Part shown: positions 7,784 to 16,733 of the stretch, in pieces | Position numbering within the stretch: the first letter of the stretch is position 1 | How the letters are laid out: each line of letters opens with the position of its first letter | NCBI GenBank assembly: GCA_963777325.1 | Contig: CAVZQE010000004.1 | Span: 287,872-351,871, forward strand | DNA length: 64,000 bases | Reading direction: 5' to 3' | From: JAFAXA01 sp963777325 | Lineage (GTDB): Bacteria; Pseudomonadota; Alphaproteobacteria; Acetobacterales; Acetobacteraceae | Notes under the pieces: generated by a model | Told to the model about the DNA's origin: nothing | What the model saw: the letters and a program-made list of their open reading frames with translations, nothing else | The model's database searches: none | Program-made: the position numbers and the translations under genes

Positions 7784-8200
7784 TCACGCATCCCCGACAC
7801 GGGCGATGAACTTAGTCTTGATCGGCAGCTTCGCCGCCCCGAGCGTCAGCGCCTCGCGCGCCAGATCGGGCGGCACGCCGTCGATCTCGAAGATGATCCG
7901 CCCCGGCTTCACGCGGGCGACCCAGAACTCCGGGCTGCCCTTGCCGGAGCCCATGCGGACCTCGGCCGGCTTGCGGGAGACGGGCACGTCCGGAAAGATC
8001 CGGATCCAGACCCGTCCGGCGCGCTTCATGGCGCGCGTGATCGCGCGACGCGACGCCTCGATCTGCCGCGCCGTGATCCGCTCCGGCTCCAGCGCCTTCA
8101 GGCCGAACGTGCCGAAGGTGAGGGCCGTCCCGCCCTTGGCGAGGCCGTGGATCCGGCCCTTGTGGGCCTTGCGGAACTTGGTGCGCTTAGGTTGCAGCAT
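7784..8200 (-). CDS. rplP: 50S ribosomal protein L16
   Basis: 138 residues (MLQPKRTKFRKAHKGRIHGL ...), including the conserved loop (GSGKGSPEFWVARVKPGRI) that approaches the A-site tRNA. Standard length and position between rpsC and rpmC. Confidence 0.97.
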   Translation of the reverse strand: MLQPKRTKFRKAHKGRIHGLAKGGTALTFGTFGLKALEPERITARQIEASRRAITRAMKRAGRVWIRIFPDVPVSRKPAEVRMGSGKGSPEFWVARVKPGRIIFEIDGVPPDLAREALTLGAAKLPIKTKFIARVGDA

Positions 8201-8214
8201 GTCTCGTCACTCTC

Positions 8215-8892
8215 TCAGCGCTGCGGCGCCTGTTCGGCGGCCCGGCGATCCTGCGACATCGGATCCTGCGCCAGGATCTCGCCCTTGAAGATCCACACCT
8301 TCACGCCGCAGGTGCCGTAGGTCGTCTTGGCCGTCGCGATCCCAAAATCGATGTCGGCCCGGAGCGTGTGCAACGGCACCCGGCCCTCGCGATACCATTC
8401 GACGCGCGCGATCTCGGCGCCGCCGAGACGGCCGCCGCAATTGATCCGGATACCCTGCGCGCCCAGCCGCATCGCCGACTGCACGGCGCGTTTCATGGCG
8501 CGGCGGAACGCGACCCGGCGCTCGAGCTGCTGCGCGATGTTCTCGGCGACCAGCTGCGCGTCGATCTCGGGTTTGCGGATCTCGACGATGTTCAGCGACA
8601 CGTCGGCCTTCGCCATCCGCGCGAGATCCTTGCGGAGAACCTCGATGTCCTGGCCCTTCTTGCCGATCACGACCCCGGGGCGCGCGGCGTAGATCGTCAC
8701 GCGCGGCTTTTTCGCCGGCCGCTCGATGGTCACGCGCGACACGCCCGCGCCGGACAGCTTGCGCCGCAGATGCGTCCGGAGCCGCAGATCCTCATGCAGC
8801 AGCTTGGCGTAGTCGTCGCCCGCGAACCAGCGGCTGTCCCAGGTGCGGTTGATGCCGAGCCTGAGCCCGATCGGGTTGACTTTGTGACCCAT
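8215..8892 (-). CDS. rpsC: 30S ribosomal protein S3
   Basis: 225 residues. Starts MGHKVNPIGLRLGINRTWDS. The KH domain includes GVVIGKKGQDIE, followed by the S3 C-terminal domain (AEIARVEWYREGRVPLHTLR). S3 forms part of the mRNA entry helicase site. It lies 3 bases after rplV. Confidence 0.97.
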   Translation of the reverse strand: MGHKVNPIGLRLGINRTWDSRWFAGDDYAKLLHEDLRLRTHLRRKLSGAGVSRVTIERPAKKPRVTIYAARPGVVIGKKGQDIEVLRKDLARMAKADVSLNIVEIRKPEIDAQLVAENIAQQLERRVAFRRAMKRAVQSAMRLGAQGIRINCGGRLGGAEIARVEWYREGRVPLHTLRADIDFGIATAKTTYGTCGVKVWIFKGEILAQDPMSQDRRAAEQAPQR

Positions 8893-8895
8893 TCT

Positions 8896-9291
8896 CTATG
8901 CCGCCTCTCTGTCGGTGTCCTGAGCGCGCTCGGTCACGACGATCTTGAGATGGCTGAACCACTTCTCGATGCGCGAGGAACGGCCGCGGCCGCGTGCGTG
9001 GAAACGCTTCATTACGATCGCCCGCCCGACCTCGGCCCGCGTCACGACCAGGCGGTCGACATCGAGCTGATGATTGTTCTCGGCGTTGGCGATCGCGCTC
9101 TCCAGTGCCTTCTTCACCTGTCCGGCGATCCGGCGCTTGCTGAAGGTAAGCGCCGCCACCGCCTGCGATGCCGGCTGGTTGCGGATCAGGCCCGCGACCA
9201 GGTTAAGCTTGCGCGGGCTGACGCGCAGATTGCGCACGATCGCCTGCGCCTCGGTCTCGGCGAGACGCCGCTCCTGCTTCGGCTTGCTCAT
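8896..9291 (-). CDS. rplV: 50S ribosomal protein L22
   Basis: 131 residues starting MSKPKQERRLAETEAQAI. An in-frame start 66 bases upstream was rejected because it only adds residues that overlap rpsS. The RVSPRKLNLVAGLIRNQPA and RAIVMKRFHARGRGRSSRIE segments are diagnostic; the latter contains the tunnel beta-hairpin. Confidence 0.96.
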   Translation of the reverse strand: MSKPKQERRLAETEAQAIVRNLRVSPRKLNLVAGLIRNQPASQAVAALTFSKRRIAGQVKKALESAIANAENNHQLDVDRLVVTRAEVGRAIVMKRFHARGRGRSSRIEKWFSHLKIVVTERAQDTDREAA

Positions 9292-9292
9292 C

Positions 9293-9571
9293 TCAGCCCC
9301 GCCTCGCCTTCTTGTCGGCGGAGTGGCCGGTGAAGGTGCGGGTCGGCGAGAACTCACCGAATTTGTGCCCCACCATGTTCTCCGTGACCTGCACCGGCAG
9401 GAACTTGTGGCCGTTATAGACGCCGAAGGTCAGGCCGATGAACTGCGGCAGGATCGTCGAACGGCGCGACCAGATCTTGATGACCTCGTTGCGGCCCGAC
9501 GCGCGCGCCGTCTCCGCCTTGTTCAGCATGTATCCGTCCACGAACGGACCCTTCCAGATGGAACGAGCCAT
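9293..9571 (-). CDS. rpsS: 30S ribosomal protein S19
   Basis: 92 residues (MARSIWKGPFVDGYMLNKAE ... SPTRTFTGHSADKKARRG). S19 binds 16S rRNA in the head with S13. Length and sequence are normal. Confidence 0.97.
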   Translation of the reverse strand: MARSIWKGPFVDGYMLNKAETARASGRNEVIKIWSRRSTILPQFIGLTFGVYNGHKFLPVQVTENMVGHKFGEFSPTRTFTGHSADKKARRG

Positions 9572-9574
9572 GGC

Positions 9575-10411
9575 TCAGCCCTTCCCCTTGTTTCGGTTGC
9601 GGATAATCAGGCGGTCCGTCCGCTTGTTCACGCGCGTCTTGTAGCCCTTGGTCGGCTTGCCCCAGGGCGTGACCGGATGACGGCCGCCCGAGGTGCGGCC
9701 CTCGCCGCCGCCATGCGGGTGATCGACCGGGTTCATGACCACGCCGCGATTGTGCGGGCGGCGTCCGAGCCAGCGCGCGCGTCCCGCTTTGCCAATGCTC
9801 TGGTTCATGTTGTCGGGGTTGGAGACGGCGCCCACGGTCGCCATGCACTCTGCCCGCACCATCCGAAGCTCGCCGCTCTGCAGCTTGATCTGCGCGTAGC
9901 CCGCGTCCTTGCCGACGAGCTGCGCGTAGGTTCCGGCGGCCCGTGCGATCTTGCCGCCCGCGCCGACCTTCATCTCGATATTGTGGATGATCGTGCCGAC
10001 CGGGATCGCCGCCAGCGGCATCGCGTTGCCCGGCTTGATGTCGGCGCGCGCGCCGGCGACGACCGTGTCGCCCGCCCGCAGCCGCTGCGGCGCGATGATG
10101 TAGGACAGCTCGCCGTCCGCATACTTGATGAGCGCGATGAAGGCGGTGCGGTTCGGATCGTATTCCAGCCGCTCGACATTGGCCGGCACGTCGAACTTGC
10201 CGCGCCGCTTGAAATCGACATGGCGATACGACTGCTTGTGCCCGCCGCCCCGGAAGCGCGACGTGGTGCGGCCATGGTTGTTGCGCCCGCCGGAGTGGCT
10301 CTTGCCCTCGGTCAGCGTCTTCACCGGGCCGCCCTTCCACAGCTCCGTGCGATCCACGAGAATCGTGCCGCGCAGGCTGGGCGTGACCGGGTTGTAGTTC
10401 TTCAGTGCCAT
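9575..10411 (-). CDS. rplB: 50S ribosomal protein L2
   Basis: 278 residues. Contains the conserved RNA-binding core and the C-terminal VMNPVDHPHGGGEGR block around the histidine implicated in peptidyl-transferase function. It ends with a basic RNKGKG tail. Located between rplW and rpsS as usual. Confidence 0.97.
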   Translation of the reverse strand: MALKNYNPVTPSLRGTILVDRTELWKGGPVKTLTEGKSHSGGRNNHGRTTSRFRGGGHKQSYRHVDFKRRGKFDVPANVERLEYDPNRTAFIALIKYADGELSYIIAPQRLRAGDTVVAGARADIKPGNAMPLAAIPVGTIIHNIEMKVGAGGKIARAAGTYAQLVGKDAGYAQIKLQSGELRMVRAECMATVGAVSNPDNMNQSIGKAGRARWLGRRPHNRGVVMNPVDHPHGGGEGRTSGGRHPVTPWGKPTKGYKTRVNKRTDRLIIRNRNKGKG

Positions 10412-10427
10412 CTGCTTCCGTCCGCGC

Positions 10428-10769
10428 TTAGGCGAGGCCCGTGGCGAAGTCGATCGTCTGGCCCTCGGCGAGCTTGACGAACGCCTTCTTCACGTCCGAG
10501 CGAACGCCCGGCCGTCCCTTGAACCGCTTCCTCTTGCCCTTCTGAATGAGCGTGTTCACGCCGAGCACCGTGACCCCGAACAGGCCCTCGACCGCCGCCT
10601 TGATCTGCGGCTTCGTGGCGTCGATCGCGACCCGGAACACGACCTGATTCTTCTCGGACAGCATCGTCGCCTTCTCGGTGATCACCGGGCTGCGGATGAT
10701 GGTGTACATCGCCTCGCGCGAGATCACGGGCGGCTTAGCGGCCGCCGTCTTGCCGTTGCTGCCGCTCAT
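10428..10769 (-). CDS. rplW: 50S ribosomal protein L23
   Basis: 113 residues. A short polar lead (MSGSNGKTAAAKPPVI) precedes the L23 fold (YTIIRSPVITEKATML ... KKAFVKLAEGQTIDFATG). L23 is the docking site for trigger factor and SRP at the exit tunnel. The start overlaps the rplD stop by 4 bases. Confidence 0.96.
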   Translation of the reverse strand: MSGSNGKTAAAKPPVISREAMYTIIRSPVITEKATMLSEKNQVVFRVAIDATKPQIKAAVEGLFGVTVLGVNTLIQKGKRKRFKGRPGVRSDVKKAFVKLAEGQTIDFATGLA

Positions 10770-11380
10770 GCCAGGCGCTCCTTCAAGGCATCGACCCCGG
10801 CGGCGGTGATTGCCAGCAGGTCGTGGCGGAGGATGTCATAGACATTCGCGCCGACCGTCGGCAGCACATCGACATGCGGGATGTTACGGCTCGCGCGCAG
10901 GAAGCCCGCGTCGACCGTTTGATCGACGATCAGCACAGACGACCAGCCGAGCGCCTTGAACTTCGCGACCAGGTCGCGGGTCTTGGTCGCGCCGCCGGCC
11001 GCGTCGAGGACGATGAGCTTGCCATCCACCTGCTTCTGCGACAGCGCCGAAATCAGCCCAAGCCGCCGAACCTTCTTCGGAAGGTCGTAGCCGTGATCGC
11101 GAACGACGGGGCCATGCACGACGCCGCCCGTGCGGAACTGCGGCGAGCGCAGGCTGCCCTGACGGGCGTTGCCGGTGCCCTTCTGCCGATACGGCTTCTT
11201 GGTCGTGCCCGAAACCTCGGACATGCCCTTCGCCTTGTGATTGCCCGAGCGGCGCTTGGCGAGCTGCCAATGCACCACCCGCGCCATGATGTCGGCGCGC
11301 GGGACCGTTGCAAAAATCTCGTCCGGCAGCTCGGCGGAACCCGCCTGGCCGTTGTCGAGCGTCGTGATGTCGATCTGCAT
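10766..11380 (-). CDS. rplD: 50S ribosomal protein L4
   Basis: 204 residues. The extended loop that lines the exit tunnel is present (KPYRQKGTGNARQGSLRSPQ). In E. coli L4 also represses the S10 operon. The N terminus MQIDITTLDNGQAGSAELPD is family-like. Confidence 0.96.
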   Translation of the reverse strand: MQIDITTLDNGQAGSAELPDEIFATVPRADIMARVVHWQLAKRRSGNHKAKGMSEVSGTTKKPYRQKGTGNARQGSLRSPQFRTGGVVHGPVVRDHGYDLPKKVRRLGLISALSQKQVDGKLIVLDAAGGATKTRDLVAKFKALGWSSVLIVDQTVDAGFLRASRNIPHVDVLPTVGANVYDILRHDLLAITAAGVDALKERLA

Positions 11381-11385
11381 TTCTC

Positions 11386-12066
11386 TCAGCCCGCCAGCGC
11401 GGCCGGATACGGGGCGTCGGCCGGACGCGCGCGCTTGACCGCGTCGCGCACCAGCACGTAGCCGCCCTTGGCGCCCGGCACCGCGCCCTTGATCATCAGC
11501 AGCCCCTTGTCCGCATCGACCGCGGCAACCTCGAGATTGAGGGTCGTCACGCGCTCGGCGCCGAGATGGCCAGCCATCTTCTTGTTTTTGAACGTCTTGC
11601 CCGGGTCTTGCCGATTGCCCGTCGAGCCGAGGCTGCGATGGCTGATCGAGACGCCGTGCGAGGCTTCAAGGCCGGAGAAGTTCCAGCGCTTCATGCCGCC
11701 GGCAAAGCCCTTGCCCTTGCTGATGCCGCACACGTCGACATCCTGCCCGGCCGCGAAATGCGCGGCCGACAGCGTCGCGCCCGGCTCCAGCACGGCATCG
11801 GCCGCAACACGGAACTCGACGAGCTTCGCCTTCGGCTCGACCTTGGCCTTTGCGAAATGGCCGCGATTCGGCTTCGTGACGTTTTTCACCTTCGCGCGGC
11901 CCCAGCCGAGCTGCACGGCGGTGTAGCCGTCCTTCTCCTCGGTCCGCGTTGCGACCACCTGCACCTGATCGAGTTGCAGCACGGTCACGGGCACATGCGT
12001 CCCGTCGTCCCTGAACAGCCGGGTCATGCCCAGCTTCTTCGCCACCAATCCGGTGCGCATGTCCAA
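11386..12066 (-). CDS. rplC: 50S ribosomal protein L3
   Basis: 226 residues (MDMRTGLVAKKLGMTRLF ...). The central loop reaching the peptidyl-transferase centre is visible (GSTGNRQDPGKTFKNKKMAG). The conserved glutamine in this loop is the usual PrmB methylation site. The first two residues could be replaced by an internal ATG start. Confidence 0.96.
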   Translation of the reverse strand: MDMRTGLVAKKLGMTRLFRDDGTHVPVTVLQLDQVQVVATRTEEKDGYTAVQLGWGRAKVKNVTKPNRGHFAKAKVEPKAKLVEFRVAADAVLEPGATLSAAHFAAGQDVDVCGISKGKGFAGGMKRWNFSGLEASHGVSISHRSLGSTGNRQDPGKTFKNKKMAGHLGAERVTTLNLEVAAVDADKGLLMIKGAVPGAKGGYVLVRDAVKRARPADAPYPAALAG

Positions 12067-12078
12067 CGGTCCCGGCTC

Positions 12079-12388
12079 TTAGAGTTTGATCTCGACGTCC
12101 ACGCCGGCGGCGAGGTCGAGCTTCATCAGCGCGTCCACCGTCTGCGGCGTGGGCTCGACAATGTCGAGCAGCCGCCGGTGCGTTCGAATCTCGAACTGCT
12201 CGCGGCTCTTCTTGTCCACGTGCGGCGAGCGGTTCACGGTGAAGCGCTCGATATGCGTCGGCAGCGGAATCGGCCCGCGAATCTGCGCACCCGTGCGCTT
12301 GGCCGTGTTCACGATCTCCTTCGTGCTGTTGTCCAGCACGCGGTGATCGGTACGCCTTCAGGCGGATGCGGATATTCTGGTTGTCCAT
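12079..12388 (-). CDS. rpsJ: 30S ribosomal protein S10 with a one-base frame break
   Basis: The N terminus MDNQNIRIRLKAY starts at 12388. The rest of S10 (DHRVLDNSTKEIVNTAKRTG ... LAAGVDVEIKL) continues one frame over. Reading through needs removal of one C (minus strand) around 12349-12350, giving a normal 102-residue protein. S10 is a head protein and NusB partner in antitermination, and it is essential, so I treat the extra base as a sequence error and not a pseudogene. Confidence 0.9.
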
Positions 12389-12418
12389 CGTTCCGAATTC
12401 CAGTGTGCCGGAGGCGAC

Positions 12419-12445
12419 CCGGGCGGCCGATCAGCGGCCGCCCGG
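12419..12445. other. Strong inverted repeat between tuf and rpsJ
   Basis: CCGGGCGGCCG, a 5-base loop ATCAG, then CGGCCGCCCGG: an 11-bp perfect stem 12 bases after the tuf stop on the transcribed strand. No U-tract follows, so it is not a standard terminator; it may protect the tuf 3' end or be a processing site. Confidence 0.55.
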
Positions 12446-12456
12446 TCGTTCCGTCG

Positions 12457-13647
<1,191 letters not shown>

Positions 13648-13689
13648 CGTCTTGTCTCCGTGGAGCCCTGTCGGTCCTGTAGGTGTTAG

Positions 13690-14166
13690 TTACCAGCGGT
13701 AGTGGCTGAAGGCCTTGTTCGCCTCGGCCATCCGATGGGTGTCCTCGCGCTTCTTCACCGCCGAACCACGGTTGTTCACCGCGTCCAGCAACTCGTTCGA
13801 GAGACGGTCTTCCGCCGTGTGCTCGCCCCGCTTGCGTGCGGCATCGATCAGCCAGCGGATCGCCAGCGCCTGGCGCCGTTCCGTCCGCACCTCGACCGGC
13901 ACCTGATACGTCGCGCCGCCGACACGGCGGGAGCGGACCTCGACGGCCGGCTTCACGTTGTCCAGCGCCTCGTGGAACATGCGGACCGGGTCAGCCTGCT
14001 GGCCGCCGCGCTTCTTCAGCACGTCCAGAGCGCCGTAGACGATGCTTTCGGCGACCGACTTCTTGCCGTCATACATCAGCGCATTCATGAAGCGCGTGAT
14101 GACGACGTCTCCGAACTTCGCGTCCGGCAGGATTTCGCGCTTCACGGCGCGACGGCGGCAACTCAT
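13690..14166 (-). CDS. rpsG: 30S ribosomal protein S7
   Basis: 158 residues (MSCRRRAVKREILPDAKFGD ... AEANKAFSHYRW). S7 nucleates assembly of the 30S head and contacts E-site tRNA. It lies 12 bases after rpsL. Normal length for the alphaproteobacterial form. Confidence 0.97.
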   Translation of the reverse strand: MSCRRRAVKREILPDAKFGDVVITRFMNALMYDGKKSVAESIVYGALDVLKKRGGQQADPVRMFHEALDNVKPAVEVRSRRVGGATYQVPVEVRTERRQALAIRWLIDAARKRGEHTAEDRLSNELLDAVNNRGSAVKKREDTHRMAEANKAFSHYRW

Positions 14167-14178
14167 GCCCGCGTCTCC

Positions 14179-14550
14179 TTACTTCGGCCGCTTCGCGCCG
14201 TACAGCGAACGGCGCTGGCGGCGCTTGGCGATGCCCTGCGTGTCGAGCACGCCGCGCAGGATGTGATAGCGCACGCCCGGCAAATCCTTCACGCGACCGC
14301 CGCGGATCAGCACCACGCTGTGCTCTTGCAGATTGTGACCCTCGCCCGGAATGTAGCTCACCACCTCGTAGCCGTTCGTCAGCCGCACCTTGGCGACCTT
14401 GCGCAGCGCCGAGTTCGGCTTCTTCGGGGTCGTCGTATAGACGCGCGTGCAGACGCCGCGCTTCTGCGGGCACCCTTGCAGGGCCGGCACCTTGTTGCGC
14501 GTCTTCTGCGGTTCGCGCCCCTTGGCAATCAGCTGGTTGATGGTCGGCAT
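14179..14550 (-). CDS. rpsL: 30S ribosomal protein S12
   Basis: 123 residues beginning MPTINQLIAKGREPQK. The decoding loop TTPKKPNSALRKV and the VKDLPGVRYH loop carry the wild-type lysines whose substitution gives streptomycin resistance in other bacteria, so the allele looks streptomycin-sensitive. It is the first gene of the str-S10-spc transcription unit; the promoter and a hairpin lie in the 307-base region upstream. Confidence 0.97.
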   Translation of the reverse strand: MPTINQLIAKGREPQKTRNKVPALQGCPQKRGVCTRVYTTTPKKPNSALRKVAKVRLTNGYEVVSYIPGEGHNLQEHSVVLIRGGRVKDLPGVRYHILRGVLDTQGIAKRRQRRSLYGAKRPK

Positions 14551-14622
14551 ACGCCCTCTTTCACCTCGTCACCCGATCCCCGGCCGGTCTCTGCTCGCGC
14601 CGGAGCGCCGCGTTTCACAGGC

Positions 14623-14662
14623 AAAACCCGCGCGGCGTGGGCTATCCCACCCGGCGGGGTTT
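14623..14662 (-). terminator. Terminator-like hairpin in the rpsL leader
   Basis: On the minus strand an outer stem AAACCC...GGGTTT encloses an inner stem GTGGG-ATAG-CCCAC, and the 3' arm ends GGGTTTTG. It lies between the promoter at 14777-14805 and rpsL at 14550, so it could attenuate the ribosomal operon or terminate readthrough from the SDR gene. The rest of 14551-14857 shows no gene. Confidence 0.45.
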
Positions 14663-14776
14663 CAAGCTGCCCGCGGCCTTGGTCTTCCGGACAGAACCGG
14701 CAGACGGCGCCGCTTGCTCTGGGGCCTGTAGACGACGGCGAACCGCGGACGAACCGGGCCTTAGCCGAGGGCGCGG

Positions 14777-14805
14777 AACCTACGAGCGCCCCTTCGCCGA
14801 GTCAA
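14777..14805 (-). promoter_or_regulatory. Sigma-70 type promoter for rpsL
   Basis: Minus strand: -35 TTGACT (5 of 6), 17-base spacer, -10 TAGGTT (3 of 6). It is placed about 230 bases before the rpsL ATG, just after the SDR stop. The -35 and spacing are good, the -10 is weak. Confidence 0.5.
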
Positions 14806-14857
14806 GCGCAACGCCGGCACGGAGGTATGCGAAGCCGCCAAAGCGCGACCGGGCGAC

Positions 14858-15640
14858 TCAGAGGGCGGCCGTGATGCCGCCATCCACATAGAGGATGTGG
14901 CCGGTGACGAAGCTTGCGGCGTCGGACGCGAGAAAAACGGCGGCCCCGGTCAATTCCTCGACCTCGCCCCAGCGGCCCAGCGGCGTGCGGTTCACCAGCC
15001 AGGCGCTGAACGCGGCATCCGCGACAAGGGCCGCGTTCAGCGGCGTCGCGAAATAACCGGGACCGATCCCGTTCACGCGGATGCCATGCCTGCCCCAGTC
15101 CGTCGCCATCCCCTTGGTGAGCATCTTCACCGCGCCCTTGGTCGCCGTATACGGCGCGATCGAGGGCCGGGCGAGCTCGCTCTGCACCGAACAGATATTG
15201 ATGATGCTGCCCCCGCGGCGCGGGATCATGTAATGCGCGACCGACTGGGCCACGAAAAACACGCTGTCGAGATTGGCGCGGACGATCTCGTGCCACGTCT
15301 CCACGGGAAAGTCCTCGAGCGGCGCGCGACGCTGGATGCCGGCGTTGTTGACGAGAATCGCGAGCGGTCCGATGTCCGCCTCGATTCTCGCGATTGCCTC
15401 TCTGGTCGCGCCGGCGTCGGTCACGTCGAACACGGATTGCTCGATGGCCAGACCCTCGGTGGCCAGACCCTCGGCGCTCAACTTCTCCGCCGCTTCCCCC
15501 AGCCGCGCTGCGTCGCGCCCGTTGATGACGACCCGTGCGCCCGCGCGGGCCAGGCCGCGCGCGAGAGCAAAGCCGATGCCGAGAGAGGAGCCGGTGACGA
15601 GGGCAACGCGGCCGCCGAGATCGAATCGATGGGCGCTCAT
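14858..15640 (-). CDS. SDR family oxidoreductase, gluconate 5-dehydrogenase-like
   Basis: 260 residues of a classical short-chain dehydrogenase. The dinucleotide motif is TGSSLGIG (about residue 16), followed by NNAGIQ, and the catalytic set S-Y-K lies in SVQSELARPSIAPYTATKGA. The end VTGHILYVDGGITAAL is typical of the gluconate 5-dehydrogenase/3-oxoacyl reductase branch. The exact substrate cannot be read from sequence. A 15-bp tandem duplication near 15450 adds a repeated GLATE/GLAIE segment in a surface region. It separates the str operon from rpoC together with its two neighbours. Confidence 0.85.
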   Translation of the reverse strand: MSAHRFDLGGRVALVTGSSLGIGFALARGLARAGARVVINGRDAARLGEAAEKLSAEGLATEGLAIEQSVFDVTDAGATREAIARIEADIGPLAILVNNAGIQRRAPLEDFPVETWHEIVRANLDSVFFVAQSVAHYMIPRRGGSIINICSVQSELARPSIAPYTATKGAVKMLTKGMATDWGRHGIRVNGIGPGYFATPLNAALVADAAFSAWLVNRTPLGRWGEVEELTGAAVFLASDAASFVTGHILYVDGGITAAL

Positions 15641-15908
15641 CGCTCAAGCTCCCGGCGCTTCGTGAGGATTGCGCCGGTCGTCCGTCGTTCGCTTGGCCTC
15701 GACGAGTGGGATTCGCACGCCGACCACCTTTTCTAACCGAGGACGCACGAGGACGTGATCGGCGACCCTCGCGCTCACACGCGCTCCTGTCAATCGCATG
15801 CCCTCGCGGCATGAAGCGAGTCGGACGTCACGATCGGTTCACAATGCGCGGCCATGCGGGCGAACATGGTTGAGTTGCGGCCTGCCGGGTTCCCATCTAC
15901 TTTTCGCA

Positions 15909-16733
15909 ATGGCCAAGATCATCAGCTGGAATCTGCTTCGCTTGACGGGCGCCTCGCTGGCCGACGTCGCGCGACTGATCCGCCGCGAGCGCCCGGATCT
16001 GCTGCTGATGCAGGAGGCGACCGAGGCGATCGACGCCCTGGCCGACCATGTCGGCGGCCAATACCTGCGCAGCCCGTTGCCGGGCCGCATCCATGGCCTC
16101 GCGGCGTGGAGCTCGACGCCTCTGCCGAGTTCTCCAATCGTGCTGCCGCTGCCCTCCGGGGCGATGTTCGACCGCGTCTGTCAGGTTCTGGATTTTGGGG
16201 AGTTCGCGGTCGCGAACGTGCATCTTTCGCACGGCCAAGTACTCAATCGGCGGCAGCTGCGCCGCATCGCCGAGGCGCTTCCGCTCCGTGCAGCCGTGCT
16301 AGGCGACTACAATCTCGTCGGCCCGGCCTTGCTGCCCGGCTTTCGCGATGTCGGCCCGCGCGAGCCCACGCATGTCGCGGGAGAGGTGGTGCCGTTGCGG
16401 ATCGATCGCTGCCTCGTGCGCGGCTTGGCTTGCAGTGAGGCGCGGGCGCTTCTGCGGCAAGCGTCCGACCATCGGCCGATCGTGGTCCGCCTCGTTGTGG
16501 CCCCGCATGCGACCCATCGGAAGCCGAGATGGCCGCACGGAGCGGCCGCTCCGGCGGCTGCCTTAGAGCTGGGGCTCGATCGGCAGCCAGCCCAGCACCC
16601 GCGCCAGGACGCGGCGGAAGAGCGAGGAATCCGGCTCGCGAGAGAGCACGCGGTTTCGTCCGTCAACCCGATCGGTCCAAGCCAGCCGGCCGGATCTTCA
16701 GGCTCACCGTCCAGCTCCGGGCCGGATCGGTAA
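15909..16733 (+). CDS. Endonuclease/exonuclease/phosphatase-fold protein
   Basis: The chosen ATG gives MAKIISWNLLRLTGASLADV. Motifs of the EEP metal-dependent hydrolase fold are all present: WNL near the start, QEAT with the metal-ligand Glu, VHLSHG, GDYN and SDHRP. They are complete by about residue 200. The last 75 codons have low complexity and run 170 bases antisense over the true 3' end of the phospholipase D gene, so the real stop may be earlier or an indel may lie near 16510. Substrate is unknown (nucleic acid or phospholipid head groups are both possible). It faces the phospholipase D gene convergently. Confidence 0.75.
   Translation: MAKIISWNLLRLTGASLADVARLIRRERPDLLLMQEATEAIDALADHVGGQYLRSPLPGRIHGLAAWSSTPLPSSPIVLPLPSGAMFDRVCQVLDFGEFAVANVHLSHGQVLNRRQLRRIAEALPLRAAVLGDYNLVGPALLPGFRDVGPREPTHVAGEVVPLRIDRCLVRGLACSEARALLRQASDHRPIVVRLVVAPHATHRKPRWPHGAAAPAAALELGLDRQPAQHPRQDAAEERGIRLAREHAVSSVNPIGPSQPAGSSGSPSSSGPDR

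Noticed and set aside
16538..16551. 14-bp palindrome GGAGCGGCCGCTCC near the EEP/PLD overlap as a terminator
   Set aside because: No loop and no T-run, and it lies inside the EEP reading frame; likely chance in GC-rich DNA.
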